Positions 31,694-42,147 of a DNA stretch of 64,000 nt are shown here, one piece after another; position 1 is the first letter of the stretch, and every line of letters starts with the position of its first letter. The stretch is from Dermacentor variabilis. Lineage: Eukaryota > Arthropoda > Arachnida > Ixodida > Ixodidae. The notes below the pieces were generated by a model, which saw only the letters and a list, made by a program, of their open reading frames with translations, ran no database searches and was not told the origin of the DNA. The position numbers were made by a program, and so were the translations under genes. The DNA is taken from assembly GCF_050947875.1 (NCBI RefSeq), contig NW_027460335.1, positions 7,827,928-7,891,927 of the forward strand, read 5' to 3'.

Positions 31694-34600
31694 CTATTCC
31701 AGGGCTCCACTGAGCCTAGCTACCTGACTAGCGTGCTGCACTAAGGCCCTTTGGGCCGTGAGCTCGCAGCTGGTAAGCCGACTCTCCCATTGCTCCGCAC
31801 TCGGGTTATTGTGTTGGTGGAATGATTTATTGTGTTTACATTCCCATGTGACATGGTATAGTGTGGGTGTGGCCCCGCACCATGGGCAGGTGTCTCTGTA
31901 TTGTGTTGGGTACATTTTGTTCAGGATGTATAAATTTGGGAAGGAGTTTGTCTGCAATCTGCGCCAACTCGTTGCTTCCTCCTGCGTTAGAGCTTTGTGG
32001 GGTGGGGGATATTTCGCTCTCGTCCCTCTGTATAAGTTTAAGATTTCTGTGTATCCTCCCTCACAAGCGTGTGGGTGATACTCCGGGGCGCGCGACTGCT
32101 CTGCTCGGCACGTGGTCTCTCGAGCTAGGCTGTCTGCCCTTTCGTTACCCTGTATGCCTGCGTGGGCCGGAATCCAAATTAACTTGTGCGTAACGTTCCT
32201 CTCGGCGAAGTTGGCTCCGCCAAGAATTCTGAGGGCGGCTTTGCTAATCCTGCCCCTCGTGTAATTTCTGCACGCTTCCTTTGAGTCTGTTAAGATGTTT
32301 AGAGGCCTGCCTGTCCTATATCCTTCTACTGCCGCCAGCGCCACGGCAATTTCTTCGGCCTCCGCTGTGTCGGCTGCCTTTACCGTCGCACATGTGATCA
32401 GATTCCCGTCACCGTCCACCACCACCGCCGTGGCCGTGCGCTTCCCTTCTCGCGGGTACGTGGCAGCATCCGTGTACACCGTGTTCTCTAGTAGCGCGAG
32501 TGTCTTTTCCACGTATTCGGCTCGCGCCTGCCTTCTGCCCTCGTGGAGGTTGGGGTCCATGTTCTTAGGTACTGGCCTAACGCTTATTGTTTTTCTTAAG
32601 CAGTCGGGCACGTCTGCGTATCTATCTACGTGTCCACTCGTGTCCCGTCCCAGCCTAGTCAGGAGCGCTCTCCCTGCAGGGGTGCTTTTGAGTCTGGCTT
32701 TTTGCGTTTCAAGCAGGGCTTCCGCCAGTTCGCTGAAAGTGTTGCTGATGCCCAGTTGGAGCAGTTTTTCGTTTGAAGTGTTTTTTGGCAGATGGAGAGC
32801 CGTCTTGTATGCTTTCCTGATTATCGTGTCCGCCTGTTCCCTCTCTCCTTTGGTCATCGCGTGGTACGGTAGCGAGTAGATGACTCGGCTGACGACCAGG
32901 CTGCCGACTAGTTTGAGTGTGTCTTCCTCTTTCATGCCGTATCTTTTTTGGGAGACCCTGTTGATCATCCGGCCCACCGGCTCCGTCACTTTGCTCAGCA
33001 GGCTGATGGTGTGGCTGCATTTTCTGCTGCCCTGTAGCCACATGCCCAGGATTTTGATCACATTCTTTTCCGGGATGTTTTGACCATCAAGCGTTACTTC
33101 CAGCGTTGCTTGGGTGGGGTGTCTACCTACTCTCAGTAATTCGGATTTTTCTGTGGAGCATACCAGTCCCCTCTCTCTGGTGTACTTTTCGACACAGCGC
33201 GCAGCCTCTTGTAGCTTCTCTTGTTTTTCTCCCAGTGAACCTTGCGTGACCCAAACCGTGACGTCGTCCGCGTACATCGCGTGTTGGATGCCATGAATCT
33301 CGCCGAGTCGTTTTGCCAGGCCGATCATCGCCACATTAAATAGCACGGGCGATATCACGGAGCCTTGGGGTGTGCCTCTACATGGTGTGGAGAAGGTGTC
33401 GCTTCTCAACTCCCCCAGCCCTACCGTTGCCGTTCTGTCGGTTAGGAAGTCCTTGACGTAGTCGTGTACTTTCCTTCCGCAGTTGGTGTTGTTGAGGCCC
33501 TCCATTATGGCCGCGTGGCTGACGTTGTCGAAGGCGCCTTTGATGTCGAGCGCCATCACAACGTTTTCACCCGCCTTGGGCATTGTGTCGAGTACCTCCT
33601 CTTTGAGTTGCAGGAGGACGTCCTGCGTCGATAGGTTGGCCCTGAAGCCATACATGCTGTCAGGGTACCACCTCCCGTTCTCCAGGTGCTGCTGGATCCT
33701 TTTGGTGACTATTCTCTCATACAGTTTTCCCAGGCACGACGTAAGCGAGATCGGCCTGAGATTCTCGATCTGTAGTTTCTTGCCCGGCTTGGGTATCATG
33801 ACCACGATGGCGTGTTTCCATTCCGCCGGTACCTTCCCCTCTTGCCAGAGCGTGTTGAGGTACGACGTCAGCTGATCGACTGCCTCGTCGCTTAGGTTTC
33901 TTATGAGCGAGTTTCGAATCTTGTCCGCTCCCGCCGCTGTATTCTTGGTGGCCGCTCTCACGGCCTCGATGACCTCCTCTCTCGTGATGGGTCGGTCCAT
34001 TTTCGGGTTTTCCTCACCGAGATAATCTCCTTTGTAACCTTCGATTTGGTCTTTCCCGTAGCATTTTTCTCGGACTTCTTTCAGGAGCTGCTCTTCGGAA
34101 CCTTCGTACTGGTGGACCAGTCTTTGGATCGATTTGCCGCTTTCGGACTTGTTCTTGCTAGGGTCCATTAGGGCCTTGAGGATGCGCCACGTTTTGGCCG
34201 TACTTAGGGTCCCGTTCAGCGAGTTGCTAAACTGTTGCCACCCCTGTCTGGCCAGCTGCGTCGCGTACTCCTCCGTCTGCCTAGTGATGTCCGCTATCTT
34301 CTTCTTTAGCTTCTTATTTAGCTTTTGTCTTTTCCATCTCTTGGTGAGCCCGCGTCTAGCCTCCCAGAGCCTGAGGAGCCGCTTGTCTACCTCCGGTGTT
34401 TGTTCGGTTCTATGCACTTCTTGCGTGTACATTTTTTGAATTTGCTTGAGTTGCTGGCTCCACTCTTCAACCGAGGTAATGTTACCCTTTAGCTGTCGAC
34501 AGTGTGCTCTAAAGGCGTCCCAATCCGTCAGCCGAGCCGTACCAATTTTCCTCTTGACATTGTCTGCCACCGTGCTGACTCTTATTATGTGGTGGTCGCT

Positions 34601-35224
34601 GCCAAGGTTCTCGAGCAGGTTTTCCCACTCTGCCTGCTTGGCGCCCCTGATAAAGGTTAGGTCGGGACACGTGTCTGGACTGACGCTGTTTCCCTGTCTG
34701 GTCGGCTGGTTTTCATCGGTTAGCAGCTCGCACCCGGTGTTTTCTGCCGCCGTGCAGATGCCTCGTTCCTTCTTGTCTTCCTTTTTATAGCCCCAGCGCG
34801 GGCTTTTAGCGTTAAAGTCTCCCGCTATGATTAGGGTGTTTTGTCCCGCCAATTTTTTGGCCTCCGCGAAAAGTTTAATAAATTTTCCTTTTGTCTGTTT
34901 AGGTGGGCTGTACAAGTTTACTATGTACGTACTTCTAGCCTTTTTTTTCCTTTTGGGAATCACCTCCGTGATCACGTGTTCTATCTGGGTGTCCTCGATT
35001 TCTTTATGCGCTATGGTTACTACTTTGTTACTTATGAGAGTCGCGGTGCGGCCACTCTCCTGGCACGTGTAGCCCCTGAGTGCGGGGATATTATTGGTTT
35101 CCTGTAGCATGATTATATCTGGTGGATTTTCTCGCGTAGATATGAACTGTTGCAGGAGCCCTTGCTTGCGCCTGTACCCTCTGCAGTTCCAGTGCCATAC
35201 TTCTAGTTGGTTTTGTCCTGCCAT
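31694..35224 (-). CDS. LINE ORF2: endonuclease, reverse transcriptase, RNase H, zinc knuckle (1176 aa, open)
   Basis: This polyprotein nicks target DNA and copies element RNA in place. An AP-type endonuclease spans about 1-230, with WNCRG (12-16), LQET (40-43), GDFN (135-138) and SDHH (209-212). The reverse transcriptase spans about 470-760, with ALDIKGAFD (558-566), GTPQGSVISP (617-626) and the catalytic YADD (651-654). RNase H spans about 910-1035, with Asp919, Glu957, Asp980 and, in GNERAD, Asp1031. A C-terminal Cys-x2-Cys-x7-His-x4-Cys knuckle uses 1113, 1116, 1124 and 1129. All catalytic residues I can check are present and no stop occurs. Its ATG overlaps the end of the preceding frame by 22 nt in another frame, which suggests coupled reinitiation. 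Confidence 0.95.
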   Translation of the reverse strand: MAGQNQLEVWHWNCRGYRRKQGLLQQFISTRENPPDIIMLQETNNIPALRGYTCQESGRTATLISNKVVTIAHKEIEDTQIEHVITEVIPKRKKKARSTYIVNLYSPPKQTKGKFIKLFAEAKKLAGQNTLIIAGDFNAKSPRWGYKKEDKKERGICTAAENTGCELLTDENQPTRQGNSVSPDTCPDLTFIRGAKQAEWENLLENLGSDHHIIRVSTVADNVKRKIGTARLTDWDAFRAHCRQLKGNITSVEEWSQQLKQIQKMYTQEVHRTEQTPEVDKRLLRLWEARRGLTKRWKRQKLNKKLKKKIADITRQTEEYATQLARQGWQQFSNSLNGTLSTAKTWRILKALMDPSKNKSESGKSIQRLVHQYEGSEEQLLKEVREKCYGKDQIEGYKGDYLGEENPKMDRPITREEVIEAVRAATKNTAAGADKIRNSLIRNLSDEAVDQLTSYLNTLWQEGKVPAEWKHAIVVMIPKPGKKLQIENLRPISLTSCLGKLYERIVTKRIQQHLENGRWYPDSMYGFRANLSTQDVLLQLKEEVLDTMPKAGENVVMALDIKGAFDNVSHAAIMEGLNNTNCGRKVHDYVKDFLTDRTATVGLGELRSDTFSTPCRGTPQGSVISPVLFNVAMIGLAKRLGEIHGIQHAMYADDVTVWVTQGSLGEKQEKLQEAARCVEKYTRERGLVCSTEKSELLRVGRHPTQATLEVTLDGQNIPEKNVIKILGMWLQGSRKCSHTISLLSKVTEPVGRMINRVSQKRYGMKEEDTLKLVGSLVVSRVIYSLPYHAMTKGEREQADTIIRKAYKTALHLPKNTSNEKLLQLGISNTFSELAEALLETQKARLKSTPAGRALLTRLGRDTSGHVDRYADVPDCLRKTISVRPVPKNMDPNLHEGRRQARAEYVEKTLALLENTVYTDAATYPREGKRTATAVVVDGDGNLITCATVKAADTAEAEEIAVALAAVEGYRTGRPLNILTDSKEACRNYTRGRISKAALRILGGANFAERNVTHKLIWIPAHAGIQGNERADSLARETTCRAEQSRAPEYHPHACEGGYTEILNLYRGTRAKYPPPHKALTQEEATSWRRLQTNSFPNLYILNKMYPTQYRDTCPWCGATPTLYHVTWECKHNKSFHQHNNPSAEQWESRLTSCELTAQRALVQHASQVARLSGALE

Positions 35225-35556
35225 GTTGCGTTGCTACTGTTGTTGCTTGTACCTTGGGTTTCTGATCCGAATCTCCTGTCATTGTATAGCCTATCCCTGG
35301 CGTCATTAGTGGTTTTCTGCGTGTTTTGATTTTTGACGTAGTTACGGAAGCTCTGGTCCTGCAGAGCTATCTTTTGTTGCGTTTGTTGCATCTGATTTTG
35401 CATCTGTTGCATTTGGTTTTGAACGCTAGTCATGAAATTCCTGATTTCATCATTAAAGCTTTTCTCCTCTGTGTTTTGCTGCACTGGTGCCACGGCCTGC
35501 GGTGGTGGCGTTGGCGTTCTGATCGGCGAGTACCCCGCTCGTCTGAGCGCTTGCAT
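35203..35556 (-). CDS. C-terminal part of LINE ORF1 after an in-frame stop (117 aa)
   Basis: This frame begins with ATG directly after the ORF1 stop (TAA-ATG at 35559-35554) and is in the same frame, so the two look like one protein of about 563 codons cut by a single nonsense change. Heptad-like spacing runs across the stop (RKRIDDLIK, then MQALRRAG). The piece has a Pro-rich stretch, then a Gln/Met-rich coiled coil (QNQMQQMQNQMQQTQQ), then a polar tail. It overlaps ORF2 by 22 nt. Alternatively it could be a natural separate ORF made by termination-reinitiation. Confidence 0.7.
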   Translation of the reverse strand: MQALRRAGYSPIRTPTPPPQAVAPVQQNTEEKSFNDEIRNFMTSVQNQMQQMQNQMQQTQQKIALQDQSFRNYVKNQNTQKTTNDARDRLYNDRRFGSETQGTSNNSSNATWQDKTN

Positions 35557-36897
35557 TTATTTAATTAGGTCGTCTATCCTCTTTCTGAGTTGTCGCGTTT
35601 CTTCTCGGCTTAGCTCGAGTTCGCGTTTGAGACTTTTGTTTTCTTCACTTAGTTGTCTTTCGGCCGCTGTCTGCGTGTTGTTAGTGTGTGGTCCCGAGTG
35701 CGGAGCAAAAAGTGTTTTGGGAGGGCCGGTCCCCCAGCTCACCTTAACGCCGCCGCCGCTCTTCTTTTGCTGTTTTTGCTGCTGCTGCTGGCCCGTGCCG
35801 CCCAAGGGTGGATAGGATCCGTCCCGGTTGGACCCTCGGCTCTGGCTCCGGCCCCGGTCGCGGCTCCAGCTCCGTGACCCGCTCCGGTAGGCATTGAAGC
35901 TTTGTTGACCCTGGTCATGGCCCTCGTCTCGGAACCACCTCGGTCTTCTTGCGCCGCCTCTGCTTCGGCTGCGGCTGCGCCTCTGCTGCTGATGTCCCTG
36001 GGGACCTCCTCGCAGCTCGCCTGCCGTCTTGAGTCGTTGCTTGCAGTCCCGCGTGCCTGCAACGTGGTCGCCCCCGCATATCAGGCATTTGGGCGTGCAC
36101 TGGTGTTGTTCCGCTGGATTTTGGCAGCCACATTGCTTGCAGGCCTTGGCCTCCGGATTCGGGCAGACGTCCGACCGATGCCCCTGCTGGCAGCATTTGT
36201 AGCATACTTGTCTCGTCGGGCGGTACGGATAGCACCACATCTCTCCACCGTAGTAGAGTACTTGCTTCGGGATTATGGGGCCATCAAATGTGATGACTGC
36301 CGTGCTCGACCGTCCCAGCATCCTGGCTGCTAAGATCTTGACTCCTTGCGTTCGGACTCTAAGGTTCGCCTTGAGCTCTTCCGGCGAGGTCCCCGCGTCC
36401 ACCCCGTGGATGACCCCCCGCAACGTGCCCTCCGGCGCCGCTACGTGTGCGTTGATGGCGTAGCTGCTGTTCCCGAACGTTAGCTGCGTGATGCGCCGTA
36501 TACGTTGGGCCGCCTCTTCGTTGCCGGTGCTTACTATTATGATGTTGGAGCCATTGCGCAGCCTGATGATCAAGTCTTCCGCCTTGCATCCGGATCCGGT
36601 GGCCGCGACCACCGCTCGCGCAACCTGGTGTGTCTGCAAGCTCTTGACTGCGAGTCCCCTCGGCCTGAGCACTATCTTTAAATCGTCCTTCGGGAGCGGA
36701 GGCAGTCTCCTCCGCGGCAGCCCCTCTCCTCCTCCTCGCTTCGGCGCAGCTGGCGCGCCGCCTGTGATCTTTTCGTCGCCTAGGGAATTTCTGTTCCCTA
36801 CCGCCGTTCCCGCCAAAACTTGGCTGCTCGATCCTTTGCCGTCTCGCTGGCGCCTCTTCTGTCTCCTGGACATGGCGATCTCCCATTCCGGGTCCAC
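35557..36897 (-). CDS. LINE ORF1 (gag-like RNA-binding protein), 446 aa to first stop
   Basis: A nucleocapsid-like protein that packages element RNA. A basic N-terminus (SRRQKRRQRDGKG) precedes an RRM-like fold region (about 70-205: LIIRLRNGSNIIIVSTGNEE and later IHGVDAGTSPEELKANL). Zinc knuckles lie at about 232-285. The first is CYKCCQQGHRSDVC (Cys-x2-Cys-x4-His-x4-Cys), the second is CKQCGCQNPAEQHQC, and the third is CLICGGDHVAGTRDC. Then come an Arg/Ser-rich region (RSRSRGGARR) and a coiled coil (LSEENKSLKRELELSREET) that ends at TAA. The ATG at 36897 is the first in frame, with a second possible start 8 codons later. Confidence 0.88.
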   Translation of the reverse strand: MDPEWEIAMSRRQKRRQRDGKGSSSQVLAGTAVGNRNSLGDEKITGGAPAAPKRGGGEGLPRRRLPPLPKDDLKIVLRPRGLAVKSLQTHQVARAVVAATGSGCKAEDLIIRLRNGSNIIIVSTGNEEAAQRIRRITQLTFGNSSYAINAHVAAPEGTLRGVIHGVDAGTSPEELKANLRVRTQGVKILAARMLGRSSTAVITFDGPIIPKQVLYYGGEMWCYPYRPTRQVCYKCCQQGHRSDVCPNPEAKACKQCGCQNPAEQHQCTPKCLICGGDHVAGTRDCKQRLKTAGELRGGPQGHQQQRRSRSRSRGGARRPRWFRDEGHDQGQQSFNAYRSGSRSWSRDRGRSQSRGSNRDGSYPPLGGTGQQQQQKQQKKSGGGVKVSWGTGPPKTLFAPHSGPHTNNTQTAAERQLSEENKSLKRELELSREETRQLRKRIDDLIK

Positions 36898-36956
36898 GTC
36901 GTTATTGCTTTCTGCCTGTGGTCTTCCTGTCGTACACTGCCGTCACTCCAATAGTA

Positions 36957-37766
36957 CCTGGCACTCCAATAGTTTGCGGGACTCTTGGCTGACATGATAC
37001 ATCAACTGCTCTAGTACTTCCCTCGTGGTATTCATCCCGCAGCTCGTTAACTTCGCTGACTGGCGATACCTTTGTGTATCATCTTTGATTCGGTTGGGGA
37101 TGCTTGCGGTTTCTGTTGAGTATATTTTCCGCTTTTGGCCTCCTTGCGGCAGTGTAGAAGCATTGGAGAGGGATGCACCATCAGAACATCGTGTCAGTTA
37201 GTTGATGTCAAGGAACACTACACACAGGCACACAGTACAAGAACAGTGCCTTGCCTACGTTTGAGAGTCATGCGTGACATGCATGCCATGCAACATCGCT
37301 TCACGTTTATTGTAATACTACACGAAAAGCCCGTTCATTATCAAATTTCTTCTGCACGTGACGAAAAGCGTAATTGTTTTCGTAAAATAGAACTTTTAGT
37401 CTACGTGGTAAGTTTTGATTATATTTGGTTGTAGAAATTGAAGTAGCAATACGGTCCCAAAATTTAATAAGCAAAGTTGCAAGCTTCACTGCTGCTATAC
37501 ATTCATGATATATACATATCCACAGTTTTACCACAAGGATTAGGTAATTGAGCCTTCTATTTACTTTGACTCAATACCTTTTGCGAAATGTCAATAAAAG
37601 CAAAAGTAACTTTCAATGGTTTAAAGCCGCTGGACAACTGAACATTGCGATTTCAGCTCCGTAAGAATTTCTGCTGTAAAGCGGCAAACCAAGCTTAGGG
37701 AGTAGATGGCTATGAGCGGCCAGAACTGTGTTCGTCGTAACCTATGCTGTAGCGCGTTGCCCGTTT
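36957..37766 (-). repeat. Second long repeat, copy A (right part)
   Basis: Colinear with about 59045-59954 up to CAAACCAAGCTTA (about 37687-37699), after which the two copies part. Positions 37280-37420 match 59360-59500 closely. The last 65 bp or so (37700-37766) lead into the long repeat copy II and have no second copy here. No gene. Confidence 0.8.
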
Positions 37767-39859
37767 TCACGACCGAGAATTCGCTCACTGTCAGCGAAAA
37801 CTGTTCGGCTCTTTAGATTAAGCTATAATCGAGAACATCACGCACCGCACGCGAGCAAGCGATAACGAAGGACTGGCACGCACACGGTTTCTTCGCGCAC
37901 GCGAAGTAAATTTCGCTGCGTAACATCACAGGGCACACGGTGCCGGAGCAAACGACAAGGAAAAGGCAGCGCTGGCCCCTCTCATGACACTTGCGCCCTT
38001 ACCTGTAAAGTGGTTTTTGTACGAAAATAATGAACTACAGAAGCACAGATTGGCAACCACTTATACTTTTTTTTTGCTTACCTTCCTCGATCAGGGCCTG
38101 CTCTTCCACTCCAACAGTCGGCAAAGCCCAGCAACCAGAACGGGGTCGGTGTAGTCCCTTCCTCCGAAGTGGTCCGTGCAGAGGCCGTAGCCGTTACACA
38201 TCTGCTCCCGTGTCAGCCTCGCTAGGACTCCCCATTTAGCGTCATCTCGTCATATGTGACTACTGAGAAATGGGCAAAATACCACATGGTCATAATTAGA
38301 GAACAATTAACAGCGAAACCAAATGAAGTTGAGAGTACGAAGAAGCGACTAAAAAAGTCTGCCCTTCTAAGCACAGGTTCAGAAATGAAGCGAGCCTACG
38401 TCGACACATAGGTAACTCGAACTCACTTTTCAAAATGCAGACGATGACTGGTACGTATTTGTTTTTTTTACTTGTACCGTTTTCAGGACCATTAAAAAGC
38501 GGCAATGTATTAAGAAAAAAAAAAACTGGTTTCCGGAACGCTCTCCTGCGTAACCAGTTTGCGCCGGAAGCATGCGAACACTTTCCGCAGATATAAATTG
38601 CAGGTGTTCTACTCGTGGAAAAAATGAAGAGCAACGGCCAACATATACCGAAGCGAAGTTTCCGTCAGCAAGCATCAATGGGTGAAGCAGCTTTAGTTTC
38701 TTACAACACCGCAGAAAAATGCGCCACGCCAAAAAGAAAGAAATGATATTCACTTGAAAAGAAGCGCTGAAGGTCTTTCCTTTCATCCTATAGTTGCTTT
38801 GACAAGAACAGCGTTTCTTTCTTCAAAACTACTGCAGAATAAGTAGGCTTACCTTACGTACGCTGGGAAACAAAAAAGTTTCGCCCTCATGTTGCTCCCG
38901 AGCTCCAACGTCACAGCCCCGCAGCGAGCGTTGTAACCTGAACGCAGTTTTTCCAACATTGCCGAAATATTCGCAGGCACAGAAAGTTCAAAACTGCAGA
39001 GCGTACGAAAAAACGTGCACGTGTATAGAAAGCGGCTGAAGCAGACGAAGAAAATGGCAGCTGAAGGCTTGAGAGCAAAAGCGCCTCCCGTTGTCGCAGC
39101 AAATGAAGCGACTAAATAAAGTTATAGGACGCCAAGAAAATAAGATACTCAAGAGCACATTTTATATCTACACATAATTACATCGCTTTACTTTATTGTT
39201 ATGTAGTTTGAAAAGATAACGCCACACATGCAAACGTTATTGCATTGTCCTTGGCTACCAGCTTCGTGGCAACGCTGCATTTCGAATAACAAAACTAGCG
39301 CCGCTGGAGAAACCATCTCTGCTTGAGGGACGCGTTCGTCACTGAACTATTCGGCGCGTCGCTTTTGATGCGTCATTTTGCCTTGTGCGCTCCTGAAACA
39401 TTCGCTTACGTTTTGGCCATTAGTGCATCGGATTAGCATACTTTGTTTCTCGTTTTTTTTTTTTTTGATAAAGCGTCTCCTCCGCGGCCGCGTTTGTGCA
39501 GCGATTGTAGGCAAGCTAACGTCGTGCATTACTGTAGACTTTGTGACTTTGTTTAAAAGCGCCACCGGTTTGCATTTTGCCGGCAGAAATACTGCTCGTT
39601 GCTATGAAATGCCGGCTATACAAAGAGTGAATAAAGGACGCAGATAGCCGAAGAAGTGCCCGGCTATCACTCTCTCTCGCTTTTCTACAAGAGAATGACT
39701 AATAGTATTTAGTGAAGCAAAGGCAATGCCCAGCCTATTTTTGGGGGTGTTCGGGATACCTAGGCGTGAATAAGTGCCAAGAGCATGGGTCTTTTCGCAT
39801 TGCTTGTAGCTTGGCCTGCTACTATATTGATGTGCCATACAAGACTATCACAAGCAGAT
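37767..39859 (+). repeat. Long repeat copy II, first segment (with Harbinger empty site)
   Basis: Matches positions 1-37, then 7008-7936, 9563-10285 and 10731-11190, without the transposons found there. The single CTG at 37801-37803 is the unoccupied Harbinger target. The 12 bases 39848-39859 (TCACAAGCAGAT) are the left duplication of the SINE that follows. No gene. Confidence 0.92.
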
Positions 39860-40100
39860 AATAATAATAATAATATTTAGGGTTTTACGTGCAAAAACCA
39901 CTTTCAGATTATGATGCATGCCGTAGTGGAGGACTCCGGAAATTTTGACCACCTGGGGTTCTTTAACGTGCACCTAAATCTAAGCACATGGGTGTTTTCG
40001 CATTTCGCCCCATCGAAATGCGGCCGCCGTGGCCGGGATTCGATCCCGCGACCTCGTGCTCAGCAGCCCAACACCATAGCCACTGAGCAACAACGGCGGG
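39860..40100 (-). mobile_element. tRNA-derived SINE, about 241 bp
   Basis: Flanked by a 12-bp duplication, TCACAAGCAGAT (39848-39859 and 40101-40112), and absent at 13090. On the minus strand, a tRNA-related head has GCTCAGTGGCTATGG (A box, about 40078-40092) and GGGATCGAATCCCGG (B box with palindromic T arm, about 40034-40048). It is followed by a unique body (GGTGCACGTTAAAGAACCCC) and a TAT/ATT-repeat tail (39860-39880). This is an abundant kind of ixodid tick SINE. It may be the described Ruka family, but I cannot confirm the name. Confidence 0.93.
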
Positions 40101-41913
40101 TCACAAGCAGATGTACAGGCTCCGCCATCAAAAGTAATTCCACGAAACGCTACTACTACGCCTTTCGATATATTTATTATTTGTACGTGGGCATCAAATG
40201 CGAACGAAGTCATATACACAGAGTTACCACCGGTACGTTTTTTTTTCCACCCGCTGACGACGTCACAGGGTGTACACTTCACGGAGACCTCGAACACCCA
40301 CAGGATGCCCTATACGAGGCTCCAGGATGGTGTGCCCGCATAGGACAGGTGCTTTCATCCACAAAAGCTGCATTCACATTCATCACCGATACACTAGATC
40401 ACCGACATCTCTTGTACACACATTCATCTGAAGCTAAATGACTCACCCTAGTATCGACTATCCACGTTCTCCGAGTCTCATTGGACACTTCCGGCTCTGC
40501 GACAGGGCGTGTTGCACATCATCGCGTCATGGTCTGCACAAGGGGTGCCACGTCAGCTCGCGCTGCGGATCGCTTATGACATCAGGAGGAAGTCTACATC
40601 CCGACTCCCATCAGCCGAACTAAAGTGAAGAACGTGTTGCAGAAAGCTGGGCTAGTTGGATTTTATGTAATTGATGAATTTCCAGCCCTTCGGAAGGAAG
40701 AGAAAGATTCGGAGTAAAAGAGAACAGAACAGGAAAGTCATTAGTTCTTCAACTGATTTCATGTCAAGACGTTGCAGAAGGAAGACCTACAATCATGGCG
40801 CGTGCGTGAAGCCGCTCGTCCCACGTGTAACCATACAATGCCAACCGACAGGGACAACAAGGAAAGAGCTGGAGAAATTACTTGTTTATTTCAGTCAAAT
40901 GTAGCAATCATTAATAAATGAAGGTGGATGAAGAAAATATACGGTTTATTTTTCTTTCATAGGAATCGGTTGAACAAGAAAGTGAAGCGTCTCTTCGTAG
41001 AAGCTCTTGCATGTTTGCTTAGTGAGCTTATGGTCAGCTGCAGTGAAAGGCGGAGCATTTGCGGGCCGGTGTCCGTGTTACAGGAGAGCTGCCTTGTCGC
41101 TTCGGCGATGCAGTTGCATTTTGGTACGGCTCCGCAGTGTCTTGGGCAGCCCGTTGAGCCACGACGCACTCAGCTTCAGGAATGCTAGTGCCAGAGTTCG
41201 CAGCGTGCGCGGCAAACACGCGAAGGCGTTCTGCTTCCCGCTGGCGTGTCTCTCGCCGGACCAAAGCGAGATTCTCCCGTCGACGCAATTGCTTTTTGTG
41301 CCGCTTAGCGCAGCAGATTTGTTAGGTAATGCCATCGCTATGCAGAAACAGCTGCCGGCGTTCAAGCACTGCTGATGCTTGTTGAACTGCGGCGTGCCTC
41401 ATAATCAGAAAATGGTTTCGTCGCGTAATATTCCATTATTTGAACGTTTCTACCGATCATAGAGTGGCGCGCCCCGAGCGGTTCCTTGCAACACCCCCAT
41501 ACGGATGGCACTCATGCGCGGAGGCGAAGGTTCAGAATAATAAGAAACCTGCAGATGCCGGGACCGCGACAAGGACTTGGGATTTCTGAATGCTGTCGCG
41601 CTCCACCCCTAAGGGTGAAGCGTCCTCCAAATTTTTTTACGCGTTCGCTACGACGTCACATCCGTTACAGGAAGTTCATCCTGGATTGCGGCATAAAACA
41701 CTTTCGTGTTAAAAACAACTGCCCGAAGGTTTGCTGCAAACCCATGTCTCGTCACTACTCCTGCAATACTCTTTTGAATTTAACGACCGCGGCGCCGCTT
41801 TGCCAGTCCTCTTCCTTGGTATTTATACGTATATGTCTACTAGAGTTAAACCTGGGAGTGTTAGCCAGCACCATCTCTCACATCCTTAGTGCGGATGCCG
41901 AACATGCGTCCTG
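40101..41913 (+). repeat. Long repeat copy II, second segment
   Basis: Colinear with about 13080-14706. Includes the GACTCACCCTAGTATCGAC landmark (40439) and the Arg/Glu-rich frame (41034-41330). The last 10 bases are the left duplication of the next SINE. Confidence 0.88.
41034..41330 (-). pseudogene. Arg/Glu-rich ORF of the long repeat (copy II, frameshifted)
   Basis: The same protein as 13731-14095: RRRENLALVRRETRQREAER, then LRVFAAHAANSG and IPEAECVVAQRAAQDTAEP. After PYQNA a small indel shifts the frame. The copy I C-terminus (TRQLSCNTDTG to RRFTFLFNRFL) continues in the other frame to 40957. Conservation of the peptide over the N-terminal part despite silent-looking changes is suggestive but not tested. 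Confidence 0.45.
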
Positions 41914-42147
41914 ATAAAATTATGGGGTTTTACGTGCCAAAACCACTTTCTGATTATGAGGCACGCCGTAGAGGAGGACTACGGAAATTTCGACCACCTG
42001 GCGTTTTTTAACGTGCACCTAAATCTACGTACACGGGTGTTTTCGTATTTCGCCCCATCGAAATGGGGCCGCCGTGGCCGGCATTCGATCCCGCGACCTC
42101 GTGCTCAGCAGCCTAACACTAAAGCCACTGAGCAAACACGGTTGGTG
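41914..42147 (-). mobile_element. tRNA-derived SINE, about 234 bp, second copy
   Basis: Same family and orientation as 39860-40100. It is flanked by an imperfect 10-bp duplication (ATGCGTCCTG at 41904-41913, ATGCTTCGTG at 42148-42157), and copy I reads straight through at 14700-14710. The A-box region has GCTCAGTGGCTTTAG and the B-box region GGGATCGAAT. The tail is short (AAATTAT-like), so this copy is older or was trimmed. Confidence 0.9.

Larger units (their letters stand above)
31561..36955 (-). mobile_element. Near full-length RNase H-type non-LTR retrotransposon, about 5.4 kb
   Basis: On the minus strand the order is: a short 5' leader (36898-36955), ORF1 (35557-36897), an in-frame continuation after one stop (35203-35556), an overlapping ORF2 (31694-35224), and a short 3' UTR with AATAAAG near 31605 and a CT-repeat tail. 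It lies inside the second long repeat. Compared with copy B (58870-59045), about 175 bp of the target is missing, so insertion was accompanied by a target deletion or the copies differed. No target duplication was found. Gene order and domains fit the I/R1-type group with RNase H; the clade is not settled. Confidence 0.92.

Noticed and set aside
35902..36333. Plus-strand open frames over 32.3-37.0 kb (some above 140 codons)
   Set aside because: They lie opposite ORF1 and ORF2 of the LINE, whose domains are unambiguous on the minus strand.
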